Origin: Erythrobacter aurantius
GTDB taxonomy: Bacteria > Pseudomonadota > Alphaproteobacteria > Sphingomonadales > Sphingomonadaceae
Direction of reading: 5' to 3'
NCBI RefSeq assembly: GCF_023823125.1
Contig: NZ_CP090949.1
Span: 124,001 to 188,000 of the forward strand
Length of the DNA: 64,000 nt
Of the stretch, positions 35,522 through 45,689 are shown in pieces. The first letter of the stretch is position 1. Each line of letters begins with the position of its first letter. Position numbers and translations under genes: made by a program. The notes beneath the pieces are model-generated. The model worked only from the letters and a program-made list of their open reading frames with translations, did no database searches and was not told where the DNA came from.

Positions 35522-36840
35522 ACAGCGGCATGGAACGCCAGAAGAAGATCAAGCTCGCGCTTGCCTGCGGAGCGGCCTTTGCCTTGCAGGGCTGCGTCGC
35601 GGCGGCATTCCCAATCGTTGCAGGCGGCCTGATGGCAGGCGAAGGGCGCACAGGCGCTGATGACGCAGCCGACAGCGCCGACTCCCCCGCTGTGGCAGCC
35701 ACTACTGCGGCCGTTGCCGCACCGGCGCCCAGCCAACCCGAGGTAACCGTGGCGACCGCAAGCGCTGCGGTGGCGGCAGTGGAAACGGTCGAAGCCGAGG
35801 TTGAAGCTGTCGAAGCGCCGGCTCCAACAATAGTCACTGCCCCAGCGCCGGAACCCGAGCCTGTTCTGGTGGCTGGCGAGTTGGCCGAGATGGCCGAAGC
35901 CGAAGAGGCCCCGTCTGCCGCAGCGACCGTCGCCAGCAGCATGAGCGCGCTCGAACGTGTTCCAGCCCTTGCCACAACGACAGCCGCTCCGGCGGCGCCA
36001 GGACCAGCGCCGACACCCGCGCCGACACCGGCACCAGCACCGACACCCGCGCCGACACCGGCACCAGCACCGACGCCGATGCCGGTTGCTCCGCCTCCGG
36101 CTCCAGCTCCGGCTCAGACTGTTGCCATCGCACCCCCGCCCGTTCCGGCAACGACCTCCGCTGCGGTTCCTGCTGTCTCCGAAGCAGCCGTTCCGCGCAC
36201 CCGTGCCGATGCACCAGCCGCAGGTGGTCTGGTCGCCGTGCCGAGCGCCGCTCCGGCGACAGCGGGCGGCACCTTCTTCGATCCGTTCTTCAGCTATGCA
36301 TCCTCACCCGAGTTCCTGATGCAACCGGGAACCGGCCCGGATCGGGCATCGGCAGTCTTGATCGATGCGACCGCCCTCCGACCCGACCGAATGGAATGCG
36401 CGCAAGGCACGTCCACCGTCCTGATCGATCTCGATCCGAAGGGCGAAGACCTGCTTCCGGTCGATATAACCAGCGCATCACCGGCGCTCGCTCAGCGACT
36501 GGCGGAATTGCGGCGCAAGGGCGTGGCGATCGCCTGGATTTCGGGGCTGGCTGCGGACAAGGAAAACGAAGTCCGCATGGCCCTTTTCCGCTCCGGCCTT
36601 GATCCGCTGGGAACCGATGACGTTCTGCTGATGCGATCGTCTGACGAACGCAAGCAGTTGCGCCGCGATCAGCTGGCGCAGACTTCGTGCCTGATCGCGA
36701 TTGCCGGGGATGAACGTTCGGACTTCCACGAATTGTTCGACTACCTCCTCAACCCGGCGGATGCCCGCGCGCTCGAACCGATGATCGGGGAAGGCTGGTT
36801 CCTGATCCCGACCCCGCTGCTTTCCGAAAGGGCCCGATAA
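35518..36840 (+). CDS. HAD acid-phosphatase-like lipoprotein with long Ala/Pro linker
   Basis: A 440-residue protein between the two CoA transferase subunit genes, overlapping the first by four bases and the second by one. A lipoprotein signal has lipobox LQGC. Residues 45-240 are a low-complexity Ala/Pro/Val linker with APTPAP repeats. From about residue 255 comes a domain resembling class C (HAD) acid phosphatases: TVLIDLD (motif I near 303), AWISG, KQLRR with the motif III Lys, and IAGDERSDF (motif IV, G-D-x-x-x-D). In motif I the usual D-x-D-E-T is D-L-D-P-K, so activity is doubtful. The link to ketone-body metabolism is unknown. A start at the ATG 35530 is also possible. Confidence 0.75.
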   Translation: MNSGMERQKKIKLALACGAAFALQGCVAAAFPIVAGGLMAGEGRTGADDAADSADSPAVAATTAAVAAPAPSQPEVTVATASAAVAAVETVEAEVEAVEAPAPTIVTAPAPEPEPVLVAGELAEMAEAEEAPSAAATVASSMSALERVPALATTTAAPAAPGPAPTPAPTPAPAPTPAPTPAPAPTPMPVAPPPAPAPAQTVAIAPPPVPATTSAAVPAVSEAAVPRTRADAPAAGGLVAVPSAAPATAGGTFFDPFFSYASSPEFLMQPGTGPDRASAVLIDATALRPDRMECAQGTSTVLIDLDPKGEDLLPVDITSASPALAQRLAELRRKGVAIAWISGLAADKENEVRMALFRSGLDPLGTDDVLLMRSSDERKQLRRDQLAQTSCLIAIAGDERSDFHELFDYLLNPADARALEPMIGEGWFLIPTPLLSERAR

Positions 36841-37505
36841 TGACCGCACACGCCGCAGGATGGACCCGCGATCAGATGGCTGCACGTGCGGCCAAGGAAT
36901 TGCGCGATGGCTATTACGTCAATCTGGGCATCGGCATCCCGACACTGGTGGCCAACCACATTCCGGAAGGAATGCTGGTGACGCTGCAAAGCGAGAACGG
37001 GATGCTGGGCATCGGTCCGTTTCCCTATGATGACGAGGTTGATCCCGATCTGATCAACGCGGGCAAGCAGACCATCAGCGAATTGCCGCACAGCGCCTAT
37101 TTCGACAGCGCAACAAGCTTTTCGATGATCCGCGGCGGGCACATCGACCTTACTGTGCTGGGCGCGATGGAAGTGGCCGAGAACGGCGATATCGCCAACT
37201 GGATGATTCCCGGCAAGATGATCAAGGGCATGGGCGGCGCGATGGATCTTGTCGCCGGGGTCAAGAAAATCATCGTGGTGATGGATCACACTGCCAAGGA
37301 CGGTTCACCCAAGTTCATTCCCGAATGCACATTGCCGCTGACGGGCGCGGGCGTGGTCGACATGATCATCACCAATCTCGCCGTGTTCAAACGGCCGGAA
37401 AAGGGCGCTCCTTTCCAGCTTATCGAACTGGCGCCGGGGGTGAGCGAGGCTGATATCGCCGCCAGCACCACCGCGCGTTACGAAGTGGCGCTGGAGCACG
37501 CCTGA
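36840..37505 (+). CDS. scoB: Succinyl-CoA:3-ketoacid CoA transferase, beta subunit
   Basis: The 221-residue beta subunit carries the catalytic Glu that forms the enzyme-CoA thioester, in the motif [12 protein letters not shown] near residue 50. The [15 protein letters not shown] block near residue 28 and [12 protein letters not shown] near residue 136 are typical of the family. The start codon overlaps the upstream stop (TAATG). Works with scoA, from which it is separated by the lipoprotein gene. Confidence 0.94.
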   Translation: MTAHAAGWTRDQMAARAAKELRDGYYVNLGIGIPTLVANHIPEGMLVTLQSENGMLGIGPFPYDDEVDPDLINAGKQTISELPHSAYFDSATSFSMIRGGHIDLTVLGAMEVAENGDIANWMIPGKMIKGMGGAMDLVAGVKKIIVVMDHTAKDGSPKFIPECTLPLTGAGVVDMIITNLAVFKRPEKGAPFQLIELAPGVSEADIAASTTARYEVALEHA

Positions 37506-37508
37506 TCC

Positions 37509-38660
37509 ATGTGGCTGGCGACCCCGCGCAATTCTCGGTCGCCGCTGGCCGGGCTGAAGGTGGTGGAGCTGGCACGGGTGCTGGCCGGGCCGTTCTGCGG
37601 TCAGATCCTTGCCGATCTGGGCGCGGATGTGATCAAGGTTGAAAGCCCCGAAGGCGATGGCACACGGCAATGGGGCCCGCCCTGGGTCGAGCGCGTGGGT
37701 GCCGATGGCAAGACCCGCCGGGAAGCCGCCTATTACCACGCCTGCAATCGCGGAAAGCGGTCAATAGTCGCCGATTTCAAGAACGACGCCGATCTGGAAC
37801 GGGTGAAGGGCCTAATCGCGGGTGCCGATGTCCTGATCGAGAACTTCAAGACCGGCAGTCTTGCGAAGTTCGGGCTGGATTACGAAGCTGTTGCAGCCAC
37901 CAATCCGGGGCTGGTCTACTGTTCGATCACGGGCTTTGGGCAGACAGGTCCAAGGGCGCATGAAGCCGGATATGATTTCGTGGTTCAGGGCATGAGTGGT
38001 TTCATGTCGCTGACCGGCGACCCCGAAGGTTATCCGGTGAAGATGGGGATTTCGATTTCCGACCTTTCAACCGGCGTTTGGGCGGCAAACGGCATTCAGG
38101 CGGCCTTGCTACAACGTGTGCGCACGGGGATGGGCCAGCATGTCGACATGAGCCTGATGGACTCCTCAGTGGCTTTGCTTGCCAATCAGGCGACCTATTA
38201 TTTCACGACCGGCGACAATCCCCCGCGGATGGGGAACGCCCACGCGCAGGTTGCGCCCTATGGCGTCTTTCCGGTGAGTGACGGACACGTGATCCTGGCT
38301 CCGGCAAACGACGGACTGTTTCACAAGCTGATGGATGTGCTGGGCTTGAGCCATTTGTCGTCCGACCCGCGCTTCGAAAGGAATGGCGACAGAACGGCAA
38401 ACGCAAAGGCGCTGGATGCCGAAATTGCGATGGCAACGGCGGGTTGGACGAAGCAAGGTCTGCTCGATGCCTGTCATGCAGCGGGCGTTCCGGGAGGACC
38501 GATCAACCGGTTGGACGAGGTGTTTGCCGATCCGCAGGTACTGGCGCGCGGGTTGAGGGTCGATCTGGGCGGAATGCCGGGTGTGCGCAGTCCCTTTACA
38601 CTCTCGGATGCCGAACTGGCGTTCGATCGGCCATCGCCGATGCTGGGCGAAGACGACTAG
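37509..38660 (+). CDS. CaiB/BaiF family (class III) CoA transferase
   Basis: A 383-residue enzyme that moves CoA between carboxylic acids through an Asp-bound mixed anhydride. The catalytic Asp lies in QHVDMSLMD near residue 212. The N-terminal LKVVELARVLAGPFCGQILADLGADVIKVE block and the SITGFGQTGP motif are characteristic (each quoted only to motif length). The substrate pair is unknown; nearby class I CoA transferase genes suggest short-chain or 3-oxo acids. Start ATG at 37509, four bases after the scoB stop, so likely the last gene of the operon. It converges on the DUF418 gene with a four-base overlap. Confidence 0.9.
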   Translation: MWLATPRNSRSPLAGLKVVELARVLAGPFCGQILADLGADVIKVESPEGDGTRQWGPPWVERVGADGKTRREAAYYHACNRGKRSIVADFKNDADLERVKGLIAGADVLIENFKTGSLAKFGLDYEAVAATNPGLVYCSITGFGQTGPRAHEAGYDFVVQGMSGFMSLTGDPEGYPVKMGISISDLSTGVWAANGIQAALLQRVRTGMGQHVDMSLMDSSVALLANQATYYFTTGDNPPRMGNAHAQVAPYGVFPVSDGHVILAPANDGLFHKLMDVLGLSHLSSDPRFERNGDRTANAKALDAEIAMATAGWTKQGLLDACHAAGVPGGPINRLDEVFADPQVLARGLRVDLGGMPGVRSPFTLSDAELAFDRPSPMLGEDD

Positions 38661-39862
38661 GCGAGCAAGCGCGCTCCCGCCCGCCACAACCGTTCAAACG
38701 GCCCCTGTCCGAACCTTGTAAGCCACACGGGTGACCACAGGAGCATCGCGACAACCGGCACAAGGCTGAGCGCGAAAGCTTCGCTCCGGCTGACCGATCC
38801 GAACAGGCCAAGCCCCCAGCCGGCAAAGATCGCGCCGAAAATCACCGAAGTCATCAGGTAGTTCGTAAGCGAGAGCCTGCCCACCGCCGCGAGCCGCACG
38901 GTGAGGGCTCCGCCGGGCGCGAAGAACGCCATTGCCAGTGCGGCATAGGCAAGGCCCAGCAGGGTGTCGAAAGGAGCGGAAATCAGCAGAGTTGAAGCGC
39001 CTGCGACGGCTCCGGAAAAATCGCTTTGCGCGGTCCACCACACCAGCGCCAGCAATCCGGGTATCGCGACCAGGGCGCAAACCGCTGCAAGACGTTGCAA
39101 CAGATAAGTGCGCCACTCGCCCGCCAGCATCCGTTGCTTCCACAGCCCCATGCCCAAAGTCATCGCGGCGAGGTTGAGCGGCAGCGATCCGCTGATGGCC
39201 ACGATTTGTTGCGGTATGCTGTTGAGCCTGCGGAGGATGCGCTCCGACAGGCCTTCTGCGCCGACCGAAAGCGAATAACGGATAGCAGCTTCGTCGCGGC
39301 CGAAATTGCGCTCGGCGAACAGGGCGGCATCGCTCGTGGTGAGCCCGTTGAGGTGATCGAGAACGGCACCTCCGAACATTACCAGCCCTGCTCCGCAATG
39401 CAGTACCACCAGGCCGATAGCGATCGCGTAGAGTTCTCGCGCCGAAAGGTGTGCAAGCAACGGCAGGGCCAATCCGGCCAGCGCATAGGCACGAAGCACG
39501 TCATTGCTGGCCAGAAGCACCGCGTGAACCAGTCCGATGCCAAACAGCACCGCCATGCGCGCGAAATGCGCCTGCCATTTGCGCGACTGGCTGCGCTCGA
39601 TCAGGATCAGGCATCCTGCGCCAAACAGCATTGCGAAAAGGGTGCGGAACTTGTCCTCGACGAAGACGAAGCTGGCGGCCCAGACCAGACGGTCTGCCGC
39701 GCTCGCTTCACCAATACCCGGCCCCCAGGCCACCGGATTGTAATAGGACTGGCCCGGCATTGCGAAGACCAGCACATTCATCCAGACGATGCCGATCACG
39801 GCCACGCCGCGAAGCGCGTCCAGTTCGATGATTCTGCCGGGGTGCGTGCCGGGGGTTTCCAT
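38657..39862 (-). CDS. DUF418 family membrane protein
   Basis: A 401-residue inner-membrane protein with about eleven helices. DUF418 proteins begin with a short R-I-x-x-L-D-A-L-R-G motif, here RIIELDALRGVAVIGI, shared with acyltransferase-type and heparan-alpha-glucosaminide transferases (DUF1624). The C-terminal part has RLSLTNYLMTSVI, also typical. Function is unknown. I chose the ATG at 39862; a GTG at 39871 would add three residues. It lies just downstream of metK on the same strand. Confidence 0.87.
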   Translation of the reverse strand: METPGTHPGRIIELDALRGVAVIGIVWMNVLVFAMPGQSYYNPVAWGPGIGEASAADRLVWAASFVFVEDKFRTLFAMLFGAGCLILIERSQSRKWQAHFARMAVLFGIGLVHAVLLASNDVLRAYALAGLALPLLAHLSARELYAIAIGLVVLHCGAGLVMFGGAVLDHLNGLTTSDAALFAERNFGRDEAAIRYSLSVGAEGLSERILRRLNSIPQQIVAISGSLPLNLAAMTLGMGLWKQRMLAGEWRTYLLQRLAAVCALVAIPGLLALVWWTAQSDFSGAVAGASTLLISAPFDTLLGLAYAALAMAFFAPGGALTVRLAAVGRLSLTNYLMTSVIFGAIFAGWGLGLFGSVSRSEAFALSLVPVVAMLLWSPVWLTRFGQGPFERLWRAGARLLA

Positions 39863-39880
39863 TCCCGGCACTCTACCAGA

Positions 39881-41128
39881 TCAGGCCAGCGCTGCCTTCA
39901 AATCTTCGATCAGATCGGTCCGTTCCCACGGGAAGAAATCGCCCTCGGCCGTGCGGCCGAAATGGCCATAGGCCGCGCTCTTGCGATAGATCGGTTTGTT
40001 CAGACCCAGATGCGTACGAATCCCACGCGGGGTCAGCCCGCCCAGCTTGGCGATGCTCTTGATCGCGTCTTCGATTCCGGCATCGGTCACGCCTTCGGCG
40101 CAAGTGCCATGAGTATCGACATAGAGCGACAGCGGCTCGGACACGCCGATCGCATAGGCAATCTGGATCGTGCAGCGCGTGGCCAGACCCGCCGCGACAA
40201 CATTCTTCGCCAGATAGCGGGTGATATAGGCCGCGCTGCGATCAACCTTTGTCGGGTCCTTGCCGCTGAAAGCACCGCCACCGTGGGGGCTTGCGCCGCC
40301 GTAAGTGTCGACGATGATCTTGCGACCGGTAAGTCCCGCGTCGCCATCCGGACCGCCGATCACGAAGCTTCCGGTCGGATTGATGTGCCAGATCGTTTCG
40401 TCAGAGAGGAACCCTTCCGGCAGGATCGCGGAGACAACGCCTTTCACATAGGACTTGAGCTCGGCTTCCTTCTCGCCCTGATCGTAGCCTTCGGCGTGCT
40501 GGGTGCTGACCACCACCGCCGTGCAGGCGACCGGCTTGCCGTTCTCGTAGCGCAGCGTGACCTGGCTCTTGGCGTCGGGCTCAAGGAAGGGCGCAGCACC
40601 GGAATGGCGATCCTTCGCCAGCTGCTCGAGAATCTTGTGACTGTAATCCAGCGTTGCTGGCATCAGATCGGGCGTTTCGTCACAGGCAAAGCCGAACATG
40701 ATGCCCTGGTCACCCGCGCCTTCATCCTTGCTCGAACCATCGACACCGGCATCGACGCCTTGTGCGATATGTGCGGATTGGCCGTGCAGGTGGTTTTCAA
40801 AAGTAAGCGTCTTCCAGTGGAAGCCATCCTGCTCGTAACCGATGTCCTTCACCGTCTTGCGCACCACGCTTTCAATCTCGTCGCGCGCACCGGGGGCCCA
40901 GTAACCGTTGAACTTCCAGTCCTCGTTCTTGTCGTCATACATCGGCTTGCAGCGGATTTCGCCGGACAGGACGACGCGCTGCGTGGTGGTCATGGTTTCG
41001 CAGGCAACGCGGGCCTCCGGGTCCTTCGCCAGCATCAGATCGACGATTGCGTCCGAAATCTGATCCGAAACCTTGTCCGGATGCCCTTCGGAAACACTTT
41101 CGGAAGTGAAGAGATAGTCGCTGCGCAT
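39881..41128 (-). CDS. metK: S-adenosylmethionine synthetase
   Basis: Makes S-adenosylmethionine from methionine and ATP. 415 residues with the N-terminal [12 protein letters not shown] motif, the [15 protein letters not shown] loop, the signature [16 protein letters not shown] near residue 291 and the active-site VRYENGK-like block (LRYENGKPV). Start ATG at 41128. Only 79 bases separate it from lnt on the same strand. That gap has interleaved complementary segments (see the leader entry) and may regulate metK in response to its product. Confidence 0.98.
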   Translation of the reverse strand: MRSDYLFTSESVSEGHPDKVSDQISDAIVDLMLAKDPEARVACETMTTTQRVVLSGEIRCKPMYDDKNEDWKFNGYWAPGARDEIESVVRKTVKDIGYEQDGFHWKTLTFENHLHGQSAHIAQGVDAGVDGSSKDEGAGDQGIMFGFACDETPDLMPATLDYSHKILEQLAKDRHSGAAPFLEPDAKSQVTLRYENGKPVACTAVVVSTQHAEGYDQGEKEAELKSYVKGVVSAILPEGFLSDETIWHINPTGSFVIGGPDGDAGLTGRKIIVDTYGGASPHGGGAFSGKDPTKVDRSAAYITRYLAKNVVAAGLATRCTIQIAYAIGVSEPLSLYVDTHGTCAEGVTDAGIEDAIKSIAKLGGLTPRGIRTHLGLNKPIYRKSAAYGHFGRTAEGDFFPWERTDLIEDLKAALA

Positions 41129-41137
41129 GAGGATCGA

Positions 41138-41188
41138 GGCCTTTCGCTGTCCATTTCAAGGCCCCTTATGCAGATATAAGGAAACCTT
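41138..41188 (-). promoter_or_regulatory. Structured metK leader with mutually exclusive stems
   Basis: Written 5' to 3' on the minus strand: AAGG (41188-41185) can pair with CCTT (41181-41178). CCTTAT (41181-41176) can instead pair with ATAAGG (41169-41164), a six-pair stem with a six-base loop. GGCCTT (41163-41158) can pair with AAGGCC (41143-41138), close to the metK ribosome-binding region. The first two stems exclude each other. A product-responsive switch is possible but unproven. Confidence 0.35.
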
Positions 41189-41207
41189 TATGTCTGTTGC
41201 AAAAGCC

Positions 41208-42818
41208 CTAGCTGCGCGCGCCTCGCAGCGCAAGCAATCTTGGCAAGCCAAGCCCCGACAGCGCGAGCAAGGCAGCCCACGCCAGCGGTAAAGCGTTTCC
41301 CGCCTGCGCAAAAAGCGTTGGGGCTTTCGCGGCCGGGATACGGCCTTCGATCTTGTCGGACATGCCTGTTGCGATGTGCTGACGGACAATCCCATTCGCA
41401 TCGATCACCGCGCTGATCCCGGTGGTGGTTGATCGCAAGACCGGCAGTCCTTCCTCGATCGCGCGCATCCGCGCTTGGGCGAGATGTTGCGGCGGCCCCC
41501 AGCTCCCGAACCAGCCATCGTTGGACGGGTTGAAGAGATAATCTGGCCGGTCTTCGCGATCGACGACTTGGCCGGAAAACACGATCTCGTAGCAGATCTG
41601 GACACCAGCCTTGCCGTGTTCACCCAGATCGAGTGTCTGCGGCCCCGGCCCCGGAATATAGGGAATGGTGCCGGCGGTCAGCCGAGACAGCCCGATGAGG
41701 CCAAGGTACTGTTCCATAGGCAGATATTCGCCATAGGGGACCAGATGCGCCTTGGCATAGTGATGGGTGATTGCGCCCTCACCATCCATCCCGATTACGG
41801 AATTGCGCGCACTTATCGCGGCGAGGCTTCCGTCTTCACGAGGGCCGATGTTGAGGTTCACCACGCCTGCCAACAGAGTGGATTGCGCGCCAATGGTGCG
41901 TGCGATGCGATCACGAGCAAATTGCGGATCGGCGCCCGCCGTCATCGCGCGATAATACCGCTCGGGATAGCCGTCTTCGAGATAGTCGGGGATCGCGCTT
42001 TCGGGCCATAGAACCAACCGCGACTGGTCATTGCTCTCCATCGTCAGAGCAGCCGTCCGCTGGAACTGCTCCTCGAATTTGGACGCGTCATTGATCTCGT
42101 CCTGCGGGATGAGGGGCTGAACGAGGGTATAGCGAATACCCTGCGAGGGCGGCTTTACGGCGTGGAGAGACACCAGCATCCCCGCAGTTATCGCCACCGT
42201 CACGCCGCCTGCGACAAGCCATTTGCGCTGCGCCATCGCCCACCACAGCGCAGCAGCAAGCAAGAGGGCAAGACCTGAAATTCCGTAGGTTCCCAGCCAA
42301 GGCAAAACCGCAGCGATGCCCGGCCTGTCCCAGCCCCCCAGCAGCATCAACCCCAATGGTGGCCATGGATATCCGGTGAAAACCCAGCTGCGCAGCCATT
42401 CGGTCACGATCCAAGCGGCGGCAAAGACCAGTCCGAACGCCAACGGTCCGGCGCGTTTTGCGAGCAAATGCGCCGTCAGCGCAGCCAGTGCGGGATACCA
42501 AGCAAGATAGATGCACAGCAACGGTACCGCGAGCCAGCCCAGCCATTCGGGCATATTGGCCTGATAGGTGAAGGCCGTGGCGATCCAGTTGTTCGCAAGC
42601 GTCAGATGCGCCCAGCCGAACAGCCACCCCCGACCCAGTGCCGCGCGCCAGTCCGGCGCATCAAAGATGAGCCAGACAAGCCCGGCCAGGCTCAGCAGCC
42701 CGAGCGGCCATGCGTGGATCGGCGGATAGCCTGTTGCCGCTGTCAACCCCAGCAGCAGCGCAAGCAGCTTTGGATGCCGCCGCGCGGTTTCAGCCAATTG
42801 CTCCAGCCGATCGGTCAT
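41208..42818 (-). CDS. lnt: Apolipoprotein N-acyltransferase
   Basis: Adds the third acyl chain to the N-terminal Cys of lipoproteins, in the inner membrane. 536 residues: about seven N-terminal membrane helices, then a nitrilase domain. The catalytic Glu is in LVLWPESAIPDYL near residue 271, the Lys in YAKAHLVPYGEYLP near 354 and the nucleophile Cys in GVQICYEIVFSG near 409. Many lipoproteins in this window depend on such processing. Start ATG at 42818, preceded by an AAGGG element. Downstream is metK. Confidence 0.95.
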   Translation of the reverse strand: MTDRLEQLAETARRHPKLLALLLGLTAATGYPPIHAWPLGLLSLAGLVWLIFDAPDWRAALGRGWLFGWAHLTLANNWIATAFTYQANMPEWLGWLAVPLLCIYLAWYPALAALTAHLLAKRAGPLAFGLVFAAAWIVTEWLRSWVFTGYPWPPLGLMLLGGWDRPGIAAVLPWLGTYGISGLALLLAAALWWAMAQRKWLVAGGVTVAITAGMLVSLHAVKPPSQGIRYTLVQPLIPQDEINDASKFEEQFQRTAALTMESNDQSRLVLWPESAIPDYLEDGYPERYYRAMTAGADPQFARDRIARTIGAQSTLLAGVVNLNIGPREDGSLAAISARNSVIGMDGEGAITHHYAKAHLVPYGEYLPMEQYLGLIGLSRLTAGTIPYIPGPGPQTLDLGEHGKAGVQICYEIVFSGQVVDREDRPDYLFNPSNDGWFGSWGPPQHLAQARMRAIEEGLPVLRSTTTGISAVIDANGIVRQHIATGMSDKIEGRIPAAKAPTLFAQAGNALPLAWAALLALSGLGLPRLLALRGARS

Positions 42819-42849
42819 GAATCAACCCTTGGGCCGGTGCCTTCAGCGA

Positions 42850-43497
42850 TCACCCAACTGCTTCGAGTGCGTCATCACCGTCGTCGGCTGCGGCGCTGAT
42901 CGACGGCGGCAAGACCGAGGAGTCAAACTCACCCGAGGCGGCACCATCGTCATCGTCGCGCGACTTGCGTCCGCGCGCGTTGCGGCGCGGCTTTTCGTCC
43001 TGATCTTCGGCCTTGGGCTTGCGCTGGCGACGCTTGGGCTTGGGAGCTTCGTCTTCGCCGTCGTCATCATCATCGTAGGCTTCGCCTTCGATGCCCTGCT
43101 CGCCGTCGTCTGCCGAGCTGTTGTCCTGATCATCCCGGCGCGAGCGCGAGCGGCGTTTGTCACGCTTAGGGTTGTCACGACGGTTCTCGACTTCGTCTTC
43201 GTCGTCACCGTCATCGTTCGACTGGCCGCGATCATCGTTGCGCTTGGCGCGCGCTTCGTCCTGACGAGCCTTGTTGTCGGCGATCACGCGGAAGTAATGA
43301 TCGGCAAACTGCAGATAATATTCGGCCTGAACCCGGTCGCCGTTGTGCTGCGCGTCCTGAGCAAGCTTCTTGTACTTGTCGAGAAGCTGCGGCGCATTGC
43401 CACGTGCCCGGCTGTCAATCCGGTTCTGATTGCCTCCACCGCCCTGATTATTGCGGTTTCCGCGACCGCGGCGACGATTGTTACGATTGTTATTCAA
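42850..43497 (-). CDS. DUF4167 family protein
   Basis: DUF4167 proteins are alphaproteobacterial, with a basic N-terminus rich in Asn, Arg and Gly, then a conserved helical block. Here the N-terminus is NNNRNNRRRGRGN, and the block RIDSRARGNAPQLLDKYKKLA runs on to QAEYYLQFADHYFRVIAD. I chose a TTG start at 43497 because the family begins with this Asn/Arg stretch and a GAGG element lies upstream. No ATG is available. An upstream in-frame extension to 43593 is not family-like. The C-terminal 110 residues are a mixed acidic/basic low-complexity tail. It may bind RNA; this is inference from composition. Confidence 0.8.
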   Translation of the reverse strand: MNNNRNNRRRGRGNRNNQGGGGNQNRIDSRARGNAPQLLDKYKKLAQDAQHNGDRVQAEYYLQFADHYFRVIADNKARQDEARAKRNDDRGQSNDDGDDEDEVENRRDNPKRDKRRSRSRRDDQDNSSADDGEQGIEGEAYDDDDDGEDEAPKPKRRQRKPKAEDQDEKPRRNARGRKSRDDDDGAASGEFDSSVLPPSISAAADDGDDALEAVG

Positions 43498-43762
43498 AGG
43501 AAATTTATCCTCATCCGTGGCCAGCGCGTTTTCAATGGTGCGCCTGATCAGCCCGTGGACCCCGATTTCGACCCTCTCTGACAACACGCGCAATCATGCA
43601 CGCGCGTCCGCCCAGCGTGAGACCAGTGGAGTGACCCAACCGGTCAGATAAAGCGGTAATTCGGAGCTTGACCTCGTCGATCTGCGCAAAGGGCCCCTCG
43701 ACAGGTCTGATTCGACAGCTAGCGAGCCGCGATGCATTTGCCAAGCCCTAGCGGCAATTTCG

Positions 43763-44596
43763 TTACCAAAGAACCACAGCGCGTGGCCTTTTTGCAAGAT
43801 CATGGCGGATTTCACTATTGAAACCCGCAGCTTGCGCGAGAATTGTGACAGCATCGGCCTGCGTGTGGCCGATTTCAAGAATGGCAGCACCCCCAGGATT
43901 CAGGAGATCACGGATTTGCGGGATGATTGCGCGATAATCGTCTAGCCCATCAGGCCCAGCGAAAAGCGCGCTGGCCGGCTCAAAACCGCGCACATCGAGA
44001 TCAAGTTCTGCCTCCTGCTCGACATAGGGCGGATTGCACAGGATCAGATCAAAGTTGCCCAGGTCATCGCTCCAGCCCGGCTGGTGCCAGTTTCGAAGCG
44101 AGAACTCGATCCGGTCCGGCGCAACGCCCAGATTTATCGCATTGCGCCGCGCGATCTCCAGCGCGCCTTCAGAGGCATCAATCCCGATCCCGCTTTGAGC
44201 ATTCAGTTCGAGCATCGCCGTCAGCAGCAGGCAGCCCGATCCGGTGCCGAGATCAAGCAAGCGCGCTGCCTTCGGCGTCTGTTCAAGCGCGGCCTCGATC
44301 AACGTCTCGCTGTCAGGGCGCGGGATCAACACGTCGGACGATACGGCAAAGGAGCGACCGTAGAATTCGGCGCTTCCAAGGATATAGGCGACAGGCTCAT
44401 GCGCGGCGCGGCGGGCGACCAGTTCGTCAAAATGGTCGAGGTTGCCGATCAGCACTTCGTTCATGCCGCGCAGCAGCAGTTGCGATCGCGTGGTGCCGAC
44501 CGCGTGGGCCATCAGCAATTCTGCGTCGAGGCGGGGGGTGTCGCTGCTTGCGGCGAGCCGCTCTGTCGCCTCGCGCAGCTTTTCGCGGACGGTCAT
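43763..44596 (-). CDS. prmC: Release factor glutamine methyltransferase
   Basis: Methylates the Gln of the GGQ motif in release factors. 277 residues, with the N-terminal helical domain and a Rossmann methyltransferase domain. SAM binding is seen in LLDLGTGSGCLLL near residue 115, and the catalytic NPPY motif lies near residue 187 (LILCNPPYVEQE). It follows prfA, its substrate gene, after ten bases, and is surely cotranscribed with it. Start ATG at 44596. Confidence 0.95.
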   Translation of the reverse strand: MTVREKLREATERLAASSDTPRLDAELLMAHAVGTTRSQLLLRGMNEVLIGNLDHFDELVARRAAHEPVAYILGSAEFYGRSFAVSSDVLIPRPDSETLIEAALEQTPKAARLLDLGTGSGCLLLTAMLELNAQSGIGIDASEGALEIARRNAINLGVAPDRIEFSLRNWHQPGWSDDLGNFDLILCNPPYVEQEAELDLDVRGFEPASALFAGPDGLDDYRAIIPQIRDLLNPGGAAILEIGHTQADAVTILAQAAGFNSEIRHDLAKRPRAVVLW

Positions 44597-44606
44597 TCCG
44601 CCCCCA

Positions 44607-45674
44607 TTACTGACTCAAGGCCGCCAGCCGCTTGCCCTCATCCTCGGCGATCAGCGCGTCGACCACCTCGGCAAGGCCCGGCCCGGCAAGCACTTCCTCG
44701 AGCTTATGCAGCGTCAGCCCGATGCGGTGATCGGTCACGCGGCCTTGAGGGAAGTTGTAAGTGCGGATGCGTTCGGAGCGGTCGCCGCTGCCGACCATGG
44801 CCTTGCGTGCCTCCGCCTCAGCCCCTTGCGCCTCGTCGCGCATCTTTTCGTACAGGCGCGAACGCAGGACCTGCATCGCCTTTTCGCGGTTCTTGTGCTG
44901 GCTGCGGCCGTCCTGACACGTCACCACCAAACCGGTCGGCAAATGCGTGATGCGAACAGCGCTGTCGGTGGTGTTGACGTGCTGCCCACCTGCACCGCTG
45001 GCGCGATAGACGTCGATCGCCAGATCCTTGTCCTCGATCTGCACGTCAACCTCGTCGGGTTCGGGCAGAACTGCAACAGTTGCGGCGGAGGTGTGAATGC
45101 GCCCGCCGCTTTCGGTGACAGGGACGCGCTGCACGCGGTGGACGCCGCTTTCGAACTTCAACTTTGCGAAAACGCCCGTGCCGGTGACGTTGGCGACGAT
45201 TTCCTTGAACCCGCCGACTTCGCTTGCGCTGATGCTCACCGGCTCGACCCGCCAGCCCTGTTCGGCGGCGAAGCGTTCGTACATGCGATAAAGATCGCCC
45301 GCGAACAGCGCCGCTTCATCGCCGCCGGTTCCGGCGCGGATTTCGAGCATGGCGGGTTTGCTGTCGGCACTGTCGCGCGGCAGCAGCGCAATGGCGAGCG
45401 CGCGCTCCCGTTCAGGCAGAGCCTCGCGCAGTTCCGCCAGCTCTTCTTCCGCCATCGCCTTCATTTCCGGGTCGGCGAGCATTTCTTCGAGCCCGGCGAT
45501 TTCCTCGCGCATGGCCTTCACCTCGGCAGCGGCCTTTGCCACCGGCTCCAGCTCGGCATAGTCGCGGCTGGCCTTGACGAAGGCATCGCCCTCGAGCGTG
45601 CCGGACGCCATCCGAGCTTCGAGCTCGGCGAAGCGATGGGCGATCTGATCAAGGCGCGTGGCGGGGATTTGCAT
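44607..45674 (-). CDS. prfA: Peptide chain release factor 1
   Basis: Terminates translation at UAA and UAG. 355 residues with the codon-recognition domain and the catalytic GGQ in [16 protein letters not shown] near residue 230, target of prmC encoded next. The C-terminal [17 protein letters not shown] block and the final helical part are complete. Start ATG at 45674. Upstream, before hisS, is a repeat region, so this gene may have its own promoter. Confidence 0.97.
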   Translation of the reverse strand: MQIPATRLDQIAHRFAELEARMASGTLEGDAFVKASRDYAELEPVAKAAAEVKAMREEIAGLEEMLADPEMKAMAEEELAELREALPERERALAIALLPRDSADSKPAMLEIRAGTGGDEAALFAGDLYRMYERFAAEQGWRVEPVSISASEVGGFKEIVANVTGTGVFAKLKFESGVHRVQRVPVTESGGRIHTSAATVAVLPEPDEVDVQIEDKDLAIDVYRASGAGGQHVNTTDSAVRITHLPTGLVVTCQDGRSQHKNREKAMQVLRSRLYEKMRDEAQGAEAEARKAMVGSGDRSERIRTYNFPQGRVTDHRIGLTLHKLEEVLAGPGLAEVVDALIAEDEGKRLAALSQ

Positions 45675-45689
45675 GGTTATTCTTCTCTA

